A stretch of 64,000 nt of DNA from Chloranthus sessilifolius (GCA_021018995.1 CM037585.1:66962646-67026645); one strand, 5' to 3'. Positions 33,742 through 44,566 are shown, counted from the stretch's first letter. Notes: generated from the sequence alone by a model not told the origin. Numbers and translations are program-made.

Positions 33742-34707
33742 TGTTAAGACATGAAAAGTACCACTTTTCACCCCTTAACTTAGCCTCTTTTAAACCCTTA
33801 GCCATCTAATAAATGTGTGTTTAGTCATTTCTGTAGATAATAAACAGCAGCAGCAATAAGGCCTGAACCTTGTTAAGGAGCCCACTTTTGCCCTAGAAGT
33901 CCCTCAGAAGGATGAAAGCTGAACCCAAACAAGAATTAAACCTCGCGCAGCTTTCACAAGCTTTAAAAGATTCAAAAATTAAGCCTCACGCAGTCTTCGC
34001 ACGTTTCCCAAGACTTCATTTCCAATTGCCCGCACTATTCTCACACAGTTGAGTGATAGAGGGGCTTCAGAATCATACTTCGCCCAGCTCTCACGAAGTT
34101 CAAATATAAATGCTTGCATAGTATCGTGCAGCTTAAGAAAGCAGCTCTCAAACCTCGTGCAGTTCACTCAGATCAACTGAAGAGAGAGAGATCCAGGTAT
34201 TTCGGCACGTAGCTATCGCGCAGTGTCTGCGGGATGCAAAACTTTAGAAAAACCTCTCACACAGTTTAGAGACCAATGCACATCACGTCCTCGTGAAGAT
34301 CCATTGAGAAACAAACTGCTCGCGCGATTCCCGTGCCATTCAGAAGGAAAGTGCAATCCCGTGAAGACCAGAGCAATCCAGCGAGGATTCAATGCTCTAT
34401 CGCGCGACTGCTCCAGCTGCAACTTAGATAACCCCGTGACGGCTAGAATTTGAAGCTAATCTAATCTCGCGAAGATCATGCTACCACGTGATAGGCTTGG
34501 AAACCAATGCTGCCTGGAGAGACTCGAAACTCTAACTCTCCCTCACCTCTGCAGAGGACATTTTGGGAACTTCCAGCAATTAGGGCACCCATTCCAACGC
34601 TCCAAGTTCTGTGCACGTGCCTCGAGGCATCCAAGGGATAGTATTAGGCCATGTGGCATCATTAAAATTAGGGTTCCCTAACCCTAATGCTCTGCCAAAC
34701 TAACTGC

Positions 34708-34714
34708 TATATAG
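34708..34714 (+). promoter_or_regulatory. TATA box of sLTR-E
   Basis: TATATAG in the context ACTGCTATATAGACCTAAGCC. The shared context supports it as the LTR promoter core. Confidence 0.65.
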
Positions 34715-35204
34715 ACCTAAGCCTGGTTTAGGTTTAGGGGGCTCTCTGCTTAGAATAGAATTTTGTCTATCTTCTTCTTGCAGTAGCTGTAGATCTCTAG
34801 TAAGGTTTAGGTAGATTTCTTTTTGCTGTTTCTTCTCTCCATAGTCTAGCATTTGCTGGCTATGTCTTTGTATGACTATTTGGAATAGATTAATGGAGTT
34901 TCATGATACGGTGTTTTACTTTTATGGGATTTTTGTGAGTTATTCTGTACATGGTTGTTACCTTGAGATCCTCCATTGCTAGGATGTATTGTAAGCAATG
35001 GAGGACTGATTTTATGGTTTACTCAGATCCAAGTGACCTGCGTGTCTGGGCTAACATGCTCCCATACAGGCCTAGCCCCACCACAGGACCCACTAGATCT
35101 GAAGTCCCCATGGGAACAATGAGCTTTTGTAGCCTTGTGAACATGGTGGTGGCAGCAATGCTTCTTGTTCTATCTTGAGCTTTGTGAGGAGGATAACCTC
35201 TGGG

Positions 35205-35236
35205 ATAGTTTGTAACCATTTAAGTGGACAGGTTAT
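35205..35236 (+). other. LTR leader stem-loop, sLTR-E copy 1
   Basis: ATAGTTTGT and ACAGGTTAT form nine pairs including three G-U. Confidence 0.6.
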
Positions 35237-35471
35237 AGCCTTAGGGTGCAGCCAACCCATAGACTCAAGACGGATTATTCTTCTTTGCACTTGTGCTTGT
35301 AGCCTTGTGAGAGATTGTGCTGAGACAAACTCCCCTGTATTTGTATAGACCCGCCATCAGATGGCAAATCTGGTTTGGTTATAGAGATTGTAGGCTTACG
35401 ACTGGATCACTGCAGTCTCTCTAAAGCAGTGGATAGTTGGATCTAAGGCTGCACTCAAACTCTTGCTGGTT

Positions 35472-35521
35472 CTATGTGTCTGGGCTAACATGCTCCTATG
35501 CAGGCCTAGCCCCACACATAG
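35472..35521 (+). other. Long-range stem in sLTR-E leader
   Basis: CTATGTGT pairs with ACACATAG (8 bp), and inside it GGGCTA pairs with TAGCCC (6 bp). It lies between the two 32-nt stem-loops. Confidence 0.55.
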
Positions 35522-35634
35522 CACTTTAGAGGTTGAGGTTCCCTATGGATTCTTGTGCTTGTAGCCAGGATGATGTAGTGCCTACAATGATAAACTTGTT
35601 CTGAGCCATCTCTGGATTGTGGTTCCCCAATTGG

Positions 35635-35666
35635 ATAGTCTGTGACCATTTAAGTGGACAGGTTAT
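35635..35666 (+). other. LTR leader stem-loop, sLTR-E copy 2
   Basis: ATAGTCTGT and ACAGGTTAT form nine pairs including two G-U. Confidence 0.65.
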
Positions 35667-36147
35667 AGCCATAAAGGGATTGGATCATGGCATAGAGATG
35701 AGTTGGATTCTTTCTCCTCAGTGGTGATAACGTAGCAATTGGACAGGACTTCTATAGCAGCAGATCTGAATCTGAGTCATGAAACCCATCAGATCTGAAC
35801 CTAATAGCATACTTCTCACCCTTTTATATTTATTTTCTCACGCCATCTTTTTTCTTAACCCAATCTATAGTTTAGACATTAGGATACCTTAGAATTTAGA
35901 TTTTAGTGACCCTAAATCCCCTTCCATTTAGGATTGCCAGATCTGTAGTCAGATTTGGAGGGCCTACTAAAGATGGCTCCCTTAGAGCTTAAGATCAACT
36001 TCCCTGTGGGAGAAACTCTTACTTATCAAAACTTGCTACAACAGGCCTTGTATCTTGCAGGATTGTGCATATTTTAGGCTTGCTGCTCTGTCATTTTCAA
36101 TCCACCTTTCATTCATTTTCATTCACCCCATTCTTATCACTGTCTTC

Positions 36148-36153
36148 AATAAA
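36148..36153 (+). terminator. Polyadenylation signal of sLTR-E
   Basis: AATAAA lies 32 bases before the LTR end, in the same setting as at 13753. Confidence 0.55.
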
Positions 36154-36185
36154 GTCAGTAGCAAGCACTTAAAAATAGCCTAACA

Positions 36186-36894
36186 CTGCCACCCAGTCTT
36201 ATGGGCAACAACCTGCTGCTGGGTACCAATGGAGAAGCCACCCTAACTTGAGGTGGAGACAAGATGCCTATCCAAACCAGTAGCAGCAGCCACAACAGCC
36301 CATACCCTACAAAAATGCTCAACCCTACCACTAAAGTTATGTTCCCAAGCCTCATTACCTGCAACCCATGACCTAGCCTGTGGCCTAGCCTATGTAGCAA
36401 CTTGAACCCCCTCCAGCTATGAGATCACTTTCTGTCGAGGAATAAGTTCTGGCCTTATTACAAAATTTAGGTCCTTTATCTCAAACTGTGCACTCTCACA
36501 GCCAAAGCATTAAAAAGATAGAAGACCATCTTGATCAGTTGTCTAATGCTTTGACTAAGAGAGAGGAAGGGAGGCTGCCTAGCAAACCATTGGATAACCC
36601 AAGGGGACAGTTTGTAGTGGGTGAAGTTTCCTCCACCCGTGAGGAAGCTAAATCTATTACTACATTGAGAAGTGGAAGGCTGGTGGATAACCAAGTGGGC
36701 CGTGAGCTTGTGAGAAATTTGACAAAAGAAAAAGAAGTGGTTTTCGAAAGGACACAACAAGAGCCACCAATGGTGGACAACCAGGAACAACCTAGTTTGA
36801 ATAAGAAAGAGAATGAGGATTCTCAAGAAAATAAAAAATTTAAAAAGAAAGATGACCAGTTGGCTAAGGCTGCAATGAGGGAGTAGTCCCACAT
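36186..36894 (+). pseudogene. Ath-D gag, part after sLTR-E
   Basis: It opens with Q/Y-rich sequence (36186-36420). Then comes HSQSIKKIEDHLDQLSNALT, NPRGQFVVGEVSS, TTLRSGRLVDNQVG and a lysine/glutamate-rich tail, the usual C-terminal third of Gag in this group. Fossil. Confidence 0.85.
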
Positions 36895-37625
36895 TTGCCA
36901 TTTCCCAAGGCATTGCAAACACCTTCCCCTTTCGACAAAGGGCAAGGTAAAATAGAGGAAATGATGGAAACTTTTAAGCAAGTGAAGATCAACTTGCCTT
37001 TACTTGATACAATCAAGCAAATTCTAGCCTATGCCAATTTCTTGAAAGACCTGTGCACCCATAAAAGACAGTCTAGGATACATTTATCCAAGAAGGTCTT
37101 TTCAACAGAAAAGGTAAAGCAAATATTGACTATAGCCACCCAACCAAACTCTATGACCCTGAAGTCTCTACTATCCCCTGCATCATTGGGGATCATACCA
37201 TTGAAAAGGCCTTGTTAGATCTGAGAGCTAGTGTGAACTTGCTTCCATATTCAGTATATCAGAAGCTGGGATTAGGAGAGTTGAAGCCCACACTTGTGGT
37301 CTTATAACTAGCTGATAGATCTGAAAGGAAGCCTATGGGGATCATTGAAGATGTTTTGGTTGGGGTTGACAAATTCTTTTAGCCTGTTGATTTTCTGGTG
37401 CTGGACATGGAACCAAGCAAGTGTGTTACTTCCATACCTATAATATTAGGAAGGCCCTTTTTGGCCACAGCTAATGCTTGTATACAATGCAGGTCAGGTG
37501 TCATGAAAGTATCCTTTGTTAACATGAAGGTCAAATTGAATGTATACAACACAGCCAATCAACCCCATCTCGAGGAGGACTATTTTTCCATTGATGTGAT
37601 AGATGAAGTTGTGTAAGAAAATTTT
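36895..37625 (+). pseudogene. Ath-D protease region
   Basis: The linker MMETFKQVKINLPLLDTIKQ precedes a protease remnant with CIIGDHTIEKALLD-like sequence near 37190, LGLGELKPT near 37270, RKPMGIIEDVLVGVD and IILGRPFLATANACIQC near 37440. Same architecture as Ath-A and Ath-B. Fossil. Confidence 0.87.
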
Positions 37626-39455
37626 AATATGCTACTACATGGTAATGAGTGGTTTAACATTTTTGACAAAGTATGGAAGGAAACAGAGGAAGAGAAGGCC
37701 TCCACCTCTGAGATTGAGCATGTGAAAATTGTATCTTCTAAAGCAGAGCCAGGAAAGCATCACCCATGGAGGCCTGCTTTGTTGCCTCTTCCACCACCCT
37801 CTAAGGCACCCCTATTGCCTTCCCTCATCAGTCCCTCAGATGTGGAATTAAAACAGCTCCCAAAATCTTTGAAATATACCTTTTTAGGAGACAATAACAA
37901 ATTGCCAGTGATAATTTCTTCTTCCCTCACCCTTGAGTAGGAAAAAGAACTACTTTGTGTGCTAAAAAGGCATAAGACGGCAATAGGATGGACCATTGCA
38001 GACTTAGGGGGGATCAATCCTGCTGTGTGCATGGATAAAATTCATCTTGAGGAAGGCTCTAAACCTTCTAGAGAGATCCAAAGGAAACTCAACCCACACA
38101 TGCTGGAAGTTGTGATGAAGGAGGTAGTCAAACTCCTCGATGCTGGGATAATTTACCCTATCTCGGATTCTCAATGGGTGGCACCTACCCAGGTAGTACC
38201 CAAGAAATCTAGGATCACAGTAATGGAAGTAGACTCAGGTGAGATGATTCCAACCAGATAGACCAATGGTTGGAGGGTACGCATAGATTATCGAAAGCTC
38301 AATGAGAAAACCAGCAAAGATCACTTCCCATTGCCCTTCATAGATTAGATCTTGGATAAGTTGGCAAGCAAGGCCTATTACTATTTTCTTGATGGATATT
38401 TAGGCTACAATCAGATCCCTGTCTACCCCCAAGACCAAGAAAACACCACATTCACTTGCCCATTTGGAACCTTTGCATACAGAAGGATGCCATTTGGGTT
38501 GTGTAATGCACCTGCCATTTTCTCTGACATGATTGACAAGTTTTTGGAGATCTTCATGGATGATTTCTCCATTTATGGAGATGATTTTATCTAATGCCTA
38601 CACCATCTCAGCTCTGTGTTGTAAAGGTGTGAGGAGACCAACCTAGTTCTGAGTTGGGAAAAGAGTCACTTCATGGTGACTCAAGGCACTGTCCTAGGAC
38701 ATGTTGTCTCCCACAGAGGAATAGAGGTTGATCAGGATAAAATTGATTTAATTGCACATTTGCCCCCTCCCAAAACTGTCAAACAAGTTTGGTCATTCTT
38801 GGGCCATGCTGGGTTCTATAGGAGGATCATCAAGGTTTGCCACCTGTTGCGCCAGGAGGTTCCCTTTGAGTTCAATGACGAATGCCTAGCTACCTTTGAA
38901 CTGTTAAAGACTTGTTTGACTACAACTCCTATCTTGCAAGCCCCTGATTTTTCTCAGCCATTTGAGCTGATGTGTGATGCATCAGACTTCCCCATTGGTG
39001 CTATTTTGGGTCAACGAAGAGATAAGGCACCATGTGTGGTAGCGTATGCTAGTAAATCAATGGTTTATGCTCAATTGAATTACACCACGACTGAGAATGA
39101 GCTGTTAGATATTGTATTTGCTTTGGAAAAATTCAGGTATTATGTGTTGGGATCAAAAATCACTGTGTTTACTGACCACTCAGCCTCGAAATACCTCTTG
39201 TCCAAGAAGGAAGCTAAAGCAAGACTATCCAGATGGATTCTTCTTTTACAGGAATTCAACTTGGAGATTAAAGACAAGAAGAGAGTTGAGAATGTGGTTG
39301 CTGACCATCTGTCAAGGATCCCAGAGGCTAAAACAGAGAGCTTGCCCATCAATGACTCTTTCCCAGATGAACAGCTTTTTACTGTACAAATAAATATGCC
39401 CTGGTTTGCCAATATAGTAAACTGCCTTGCTGTGGGAAGGATCCCTCCACATTAG
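37626..39455 (+). pseudogene. Ath-D reverse transcriptase and RNase H region
   Basis: An acidic linker is followed by RT with VVKLLDAGIIYPISDSQW near 38130, IDYRKLNEKTSKDHF near 38285, FGTFAYRRMPFGLCNAPA near 38465, and a catalytic FMDDFSIYGDD box near 38555. RNase H follows with [18 protein letters not shown] near 38960, FTDHSASKYLLSKKEAKAR near 39165 and NVVADHLSRIPEA near 39295. Fossil. Confidence 0.92.
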
Positions 39456-40665
39456 CATAAGGATGATAGAAGTCTGTTCTTCTCATAGATTCAATATTAC
39501 ATGTGGGAGGATCCTTACCTTTTTAAGCATTACGCAAATCAGGTGATAAGACATTGTGTACCTGAAATCGAGTTTAAGAATATTCTAACCATGTGTCATG
39601 AACAGGCCTATAAAGATTACTTGATTAGTAATAAGCGATTTCTATTGGCCTACATTGTTCAAAGATGCCCAGCAGCATTGTAAGGCTTGTCCTCGATGTC
39701 AGCAAATGGGAAGCATTACAAAGAGAAACTCCATGCCTTTGCAACCTATACTTATTGTTAAATTGTTTGACATTTGGGAAATCAATTTTATGGGACCTCT
39801 CTCCCCCTCCTATGGATATAATTTTATCCTTGTAGCTGTGGACTACGTGTCAAAATGGGTAGAGGCCATAGCTACAAGAATAAATGACCACAAGGTTGTC
39901 ATTAAATTTCTAAAAGATAACATCTTCTCAAGGTTTGGCATCCCCAAAGCTATTATTAGTGATGGGGGAAGCCACTTCTATAATAAACCTTTTGATAAGC
40001 TGATGGAAAAATACTCTGTGACCCATAGAGTAGCCACTCCCTACCACCCACAAACCAGTGGGCAAGTAGAGATTTCCAACAGGGAAATCAAACACATTTT
40101 ATAGAAGACTGTGAGAACTGACAGGACAGACTGGTCCATAAAATTGACAGATGCCTTATGAGCTTATAGGATCGCTTATAAAATCCCCATAGGTATGCCC
40201 CCATTCAGACTAGTTTATGGCAAGGCATGTCGCTTGCCTGTTGAGTTGGAACACAAAGCATACTGAGCTATTAGAGTACTAAATTCTGACTAACACTTTG
40301 CTAGTATACACAAGAACCTCCAGTTATCTGAGCTAGATGAGTTGCGATTAGAAACATATGCAAATGCTCGAATTTACAAGGAGAAGACCAAAGCCTTCCA
40401 TGACAGATACTTGCTATGGAAAGAACTCAAGACAAATGATAAGGTATGGATGTTCAACTCTAGACTGAAATTCTTTTCAGGAAAGTTACAGTCCAGATGG
40501 GATGGGCCTTTCATAGTTGTACATATTTCTCCATCTGGGGCTGTAGAAATCATGGACCCTAGAGATGGTAGGACAATGAAAGTCAATGGTCAAAGGCTAA
40601 AAATTTGTGTTGAAAAAATTCTTGAGCCAAAGGAGACCAATGATCTTCAGGACCCTCCAGTTTAA
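39456..40665 (+). pseudogene. Ath-D integrase region
   Basis: The zinc-binding end has [18 protein letters not shown] near 39675. The core has [19 protein letters not shown] near 39840, [13 protein letters not shown] near 39958 and [20 protein letters not shown] near 40034. The C-terminal part has KFFSGKLQSRWDGPFIVV near 40470, then [12 protein letters not shown]. Fossil. Confidence 0.9.
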
Positions 40666-41509
40666 TACCTGATTTCATTGTGTATCATATGTATCATATT
40701 TCTTTTTGTCTTGATAGCTTGTTCATGTACAATAAAATTGTCATGCTAGAGGTAGGTTGTCATCTTGATATTGCTTGCAGTTCAAGGATCATGGGAGCAT
40801 GTTTATAAGGTCAATAAATCAAATGATAGGTTACTTGCACCTTTCGTGAGGTCAGTCGATGATTTCGATAGGCACTGAGACTAGTCGATAGATGAAATCA
40901 ACTCTTCGATAGGATCAAGAGGGACAGAAAGAAGGTTTCGATAGGTTCTGGATACCTATTTGGAACCTATCGATATGATGGATCACCCACCATAAACCTA
41001 TCAAAAGGATGATTCCACCTATCAAAATCCCATCGAATCATTCCATTTGAAAGCTTTATTCTCCATGCTTTCGATAGGATGCCTTGACCTATCGGAATCA
41101 CTCATCTCATCCTATCGAAATCATCTTTCATTCTCTATAACCTTTCTTTAGGACAGTCTCTTCCATTCAACATCTATTAAAGACCCTAGCTCCCTCTTCC
41201 TCATTTTCCTTCTTACTATCAGAGCGCATTTTCATCCTTATCCACAAATCGGTGTCTCAGCATTCATTGTGCATACTTCCTTGACTTAACTACCACTCCT
41301 AAAAATAGCCCATCATGCAGTCCATGCTCTATTTCCCACACAACAACCACCGCTCCATTTATTCCCACTTTCATTTTCAGCCTGGAAGAATGCGAAAAAT
41401 TTATTATACCGATTCATATTCCAAAGCCCATGCACCTTAAATATCAGCCTCTTCTAGCCCTTCCACATCCATTTCCCCCTAACCTATGCAATCGTTCCAT
41501 CCCACATTC
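40666..41509 (+). repeat. Ath-D pol-ORF3 spacer with TCGATAGG motif array
   Basis: Noncoding. Around 40847-41125 there are about a dozen copies of TTCGATAGG/CCTATCGAA and variants. This is the motif of the Ath-D U3, not that of the A-type elements. A pyrimidine-rich leader then runs to the ORF3 ATG at 41510. Confidence 0.65.
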
Positions 41510-41758
41510 ATGGCTAATGACAAACCTCAAGACTTGCCGACCAAGTTCTACCCAGTTTGGTCACCACCACCACCACTGGTCGAGCCTAATCCTCTCCAAT
41601 TTCTCTAGGATGAATACGAAGAGGTGCAGAGAATCCTGGCCAAGGAGGAAAGGAAAAACAACAAGAGAAAGAAGAAGAAGCAGAAGACCGAGCCACCACC
41701 TCCTCCACCCCCACCCTCTTCAACCCCCCCACCACTTGCTCAGCTCCCATCTCCTTGA
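41510..41758 (+). CDS. Ath-D ORF3, homologue of the Ath-A small ORF (fossil)
   Basis: A frame of 83 codons starts MANDKPQDLPTKFYPVW. A core with NPLQFL, then DEYEEVQRILAKEERK, a basic stretch and a proline tail aligns residue by residue with 8795-9055. The ATG is supported by the conserved N-terminal MA(D/N)DKP. No known family is recognised. The shared position and sequence in two diverged elements argue that it was once under selection. This copy is not intact. Confidence 0.6.
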
Positions 41759-42097
41759 TCTTTCAATTCCCATCCACCCTGGCTTGTAGTTCCTCTTCCA
41801 CCGTAAGCAGGGTAAGGATATCCCTGTGCCAGGGAGACGACGAATTTTGAGTGACAACAGACTTTGTTATTCTGTAGAGATTATTCTCAGTTTTGTAGTG
41901 TGCTATTTTAATGAAATGTCTTTTTGATGCCATCGGTGCTTGTATGCTTTCAATTTTTGTTTCTCTTTCGTTTCTAATATTATGTCTTACCTGTTTCCTT
42001 ACTACCATTCTCCCCACAGTGAGGACACTGTTTAGTTTAGGTTTGGGGGTGTGGCAGGTGTGCCAACCAATGAAACGAGTTAATGCTAGTGCAGCTA
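41759..42097 (+). other. Ath-D 3' noncoding region, part before the insert
   Basis: No gene. It contains the GTGAGGACACTG block and the internal polypurine-tract copy, as in Ath-A. It is interrupted near 42098. Confidence 0.6.
42040..42054 (+). other. Ath-D internal copy of the polypurine-tract/LTR junction
   Basis: GGTTTGGGGGTGTGG, identical to 9276-9290 in Ath-A and 60788-60802 in Ath-G. It lies about 2.7 kb before the 3' LTR, or about 1.6 kb without the insert. Confidence 0.6.
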
Positions 42098-42548
42098 TGT
42101 TGAAAAAGTTTTTAAGCCGGAGGAGTCCATTGATCTTTAGGACCCTCCAGTTTAATACTTGATTTCATTGTGTATCATATGTATCATATTTCTTTCTGTC
42201 TTGATAGTTTGTTCATGTACAATAAAATTGTCATGCTAGAGGTAGGTTGTCATCTGGATATTACTTACAGTTCAGGGATCATGGGAGCATGTTTATAAGG
42301 TCAATAAATCAAATGATAGCATAGCAGTAGAAGTTTGTTGGGTGCTGAGACCGAGCACTGCACTGAAATGCAAAGTTATTGGGCTTTTTGGACCTTTCGA
42401 TAGGTTACTTGCACCTATCGTGAGGTCAGTCAATGATTTCGATAGGTTATTTGAGGTTTTCGATAAGCACTAAGACTGGTCGATAGATGAAATCAACTCT
42501 TCGATAGGATCAAGAGGGACAGAAAGAAGGTTTTGATAGGTTTTGATA
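42098..42548 (+). repeat. Insert part 1: second copy of the Ath-D pol-end spacer
   Basis: It repeats 40608 to about 40960 with differences and extra motif copies. Shared stretches include GACCCTCCAGTTTAATA, TGTATCATATGTATCATATTTCTTT and GGTAGGTTGTCATC. It starts inside the pol end (GTTGAAAAAG...) and ends TTTTGATAGG, directly joined to the tRNA-like piece. Noncoding here. Confidence 0.8.
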
Positions 42549-42581
42549 GGTGACCCGATTCGATCCCCGACAGCGGCGCCA
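42549..42581 (+). other. tRNA-Asp-like 3' segment (about 33 nt, including CCA)
   Basis: It reads GGTGACCCGATTCGATCCCC followed by GACAGCGGCGCCA. Compared from memory with plant tRNA-Asp(GTC), it matches the variable-loop edge, the whole T-arm and the acceptor 3' strand through CCA, with three substitutions and one missing base. The last 18 bases (42564-42581) are the primer-site complement. The further 15 or so are not expected in a normal element and are not found next to the other three primer sites. It is not a tRNA gene: the 5' half is absent. Confidence 0.65.
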
Positions 42582-42587
42582 AAAACT

Positions 42588-43190
42588 TGTTGGTAAACTA
42601 CCTTGCATTCAAAAAGGGGTTTAAATTCACTCAATTCAAGACAGATCACACACACAGACCTGCAAGTATTCAGGGCCTGTTGTAGCAAGTTTTAAAAGAG
42701 TAAGGGAATGTCCGTAGGGAGGTGAGTTCAAAATATGATAAATCTCTAGATCTAAAAGAGATCTGACACCCTATCTAATAATAGGTTAGTAAAAGAAAGA
42801 GGAGAGGTTTTAAAGGGTTGTCACTTAAACTAAACTACAAATAAAATGCAGAATTAATTGGGATCGAGTCCAGAGTTCAGATTTCACAATTGGAAGGGAT
42901 TAAAAATAGAAAATGGAGAAGAACAGCTTGGAGTTTGGACTTACTGCAATTGGGTTGAGCTGATAGTGTTATAGGGGATTCAAAGCACACCAATCCCTCA
43001 GCTGGCTACAAGCACAAATGTAGAGTAAAAGAATCTACTATAAACCAAGGTATTTGACTGATCTTAAGGCTATGATCTTTCCACTTAAATGGTCACAGAC
43101 CATCCTATAGACTTCATCCGACCCAATGGTGTATGGTGGAAGAATCCAAGTGAAACTAGAGATTGAACTTATGTTAAGGCTATGGTCCAC
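42588..43190 (-). mobile_element. Insert part 2: terminal 0.6 kb of a D-type LTR, antisense
   Basis: It starts TGTTGGTAAACTACCTTGC, the complement of the D-type LTR end, and runs to GCTATGGTCCAC. It corresponds to about 46215-46827 of the Ath-D 3' LTR in reverse. No other part of an element follows; Ath-D 3' noncoding sequence resumes at 43191. Confidence 0.85.
43072..43103 (-). other. LTR leader stem-loop in the antisense LTR fragment
   Basis: RNA-sense arms ATGGTCTGT and AAAGATCAT; eight of nine positions pair. Confidence 0.45.
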
Positions 43191-44566
43191 CTGATTTTTT
43201 GGAAAAAGAGGAAATTAAAAACTTTTTAAAACTGAAATAAGTTGTAGTCTAACAATCTTCATGAAGCAAATGTCAACAATTTTCGAAAAAAAATTTTGAT
43301 GTGCAGTAAACCTGAAATGAGAAAAGACTGTGAGGATGCCCCCCATAAAATTTTGATGGTAGGCCATACCCAGTGAGATTTGGGCCTGAAAATTTTTCTC
43401 TAAAGAGTGTCTTGGAAATTTTTTCTGCTCTATGGACTGATTGGATCTAGTTTTGCTCACTAGAAGTTAGGCAGATCGAAGTTGAAACAGCTTGATAGCA
43501 TTCATGACATTGAAGACATGAAGTAAGGCCATCCCTTGGACAGTTTGAGCTTAAAATGTCCCACCTTTGAACTGCCGTTGATACACACCATTTGAGCCAT
43601 AAAAATCCCAATTTTCTTTGATGAAAACCAAAAAAATTGAACTCAATGCCTTTTGACCTATTTCAGTTCACCCTCAATCTGAGAAATCAAGAAAAATGAG
43701 AAGTGAGGTTAGAAGAGCAAGGTTCGATGATTGATCGAAAAAGAAAGAAGCACATTTGGTGGTATTGTGGCATTCCTGCTCATAAAAAGAGAAATGGAGA
43801 TCTATAAAAAAAAAAAAAAAGGAAAAATAGAAAATCAAAGAAAAAGAATGAGAAAGAGAAGTCATTTCATTGAAAGATTGAAAAGAGGATTAGAAACTGA
43901 GCACTTCAAATCTAAAAGTTTAAGAAGTAAATGGAATTGTACTGAAATGAAGAAGGTTGAGTTGCAAATCACCTCCTTACCTGGCTGATTTCTCAATTTG
44001 AATCATTTTTACCCCTTTATTCTTTTATAAATTTCACCCATAAGCCACATTACAACCCAATAAAAAGAACTTACTGATCGAAAATGGATTGAGCTGTCAT
44101 GTGGAGATGAGGATTTGTTTGATCTATGGTGCAAAGAATTAGAAAATTTTAGAAATTAAAGCAATGCCTATGCTCATGCTTGCAGTCCTATTTGAGGGCT
44201 GTAATTGCTCTTGAGCTGTGTGAAACGATGCACCCTTCTATTTTTATTATGAGTGAACATCCCTGGTGAGACATGGGTCTGAAATCCAATTTGATGGGGG
44301 TAGTATCAAAACAGAATTCTTAAGTGAATGGTGAGCTCTGCATAAATTTTTAGGAGAAAGGCCTTGACATGAACTGATTGATGGATGAAGGAATTACAGC
44401 AGAATTTCATGTTTTGAACTGATGATTTTTATGCTAAAAATCTTTTAAAATTGAAGGTACATGGTGTGGAACTTATTTTATTTACTTAAACTCAATTTTA
44501 GCATGTTGCATAAGTATTAACTGGTTTTATTGGATAAATTTGTGGCTAACTTCACTGAAAATCCTC
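43191..44566 (+). other. Ath-D 3' noncoding region, part after the insert
   Basis: No gene. Colinear with Ath-A 9400-10769: GTGAGATTTGGGCC, CACTAGAAGTTAGGCA, TTGGACAGTTTGAGC, AAGCCACATTACAACCCAAT and CTATGCTCATGCTTGCAG are shared. A purine-rich A tract lies near 43805-43820. Confidence 0.55.

Larger units (their letters stand above)
33742..36185 (+). mobile_element. sLTR-E: solo LTR of the A type inside Ath-D gag
   Basis: It begins TGTTAAGACATGAAAAG and ends AATAGCCTAACA, with a perfect 5-bp duplication CTGCC (33737-33741 and 36186-36190). No internal element sequence remains, so it is probably the product of recombination between two LTRs of one insertion. TATA box at 34708-34714 and AATAAA at 36148-36153. 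The length, about 2.4 kb, is typical of the A-type LTR, and it serves as a clean reference for that type. Confidence 0.95.

Noticed and set aside
42549-42581. A tRNA gene
   Set aside because: Only the 3' part of tRNA-Asp is visible. The D-arm and anticodon arm are missing and CCA is present in the DNA, so it is a copied fragment, not a gene.
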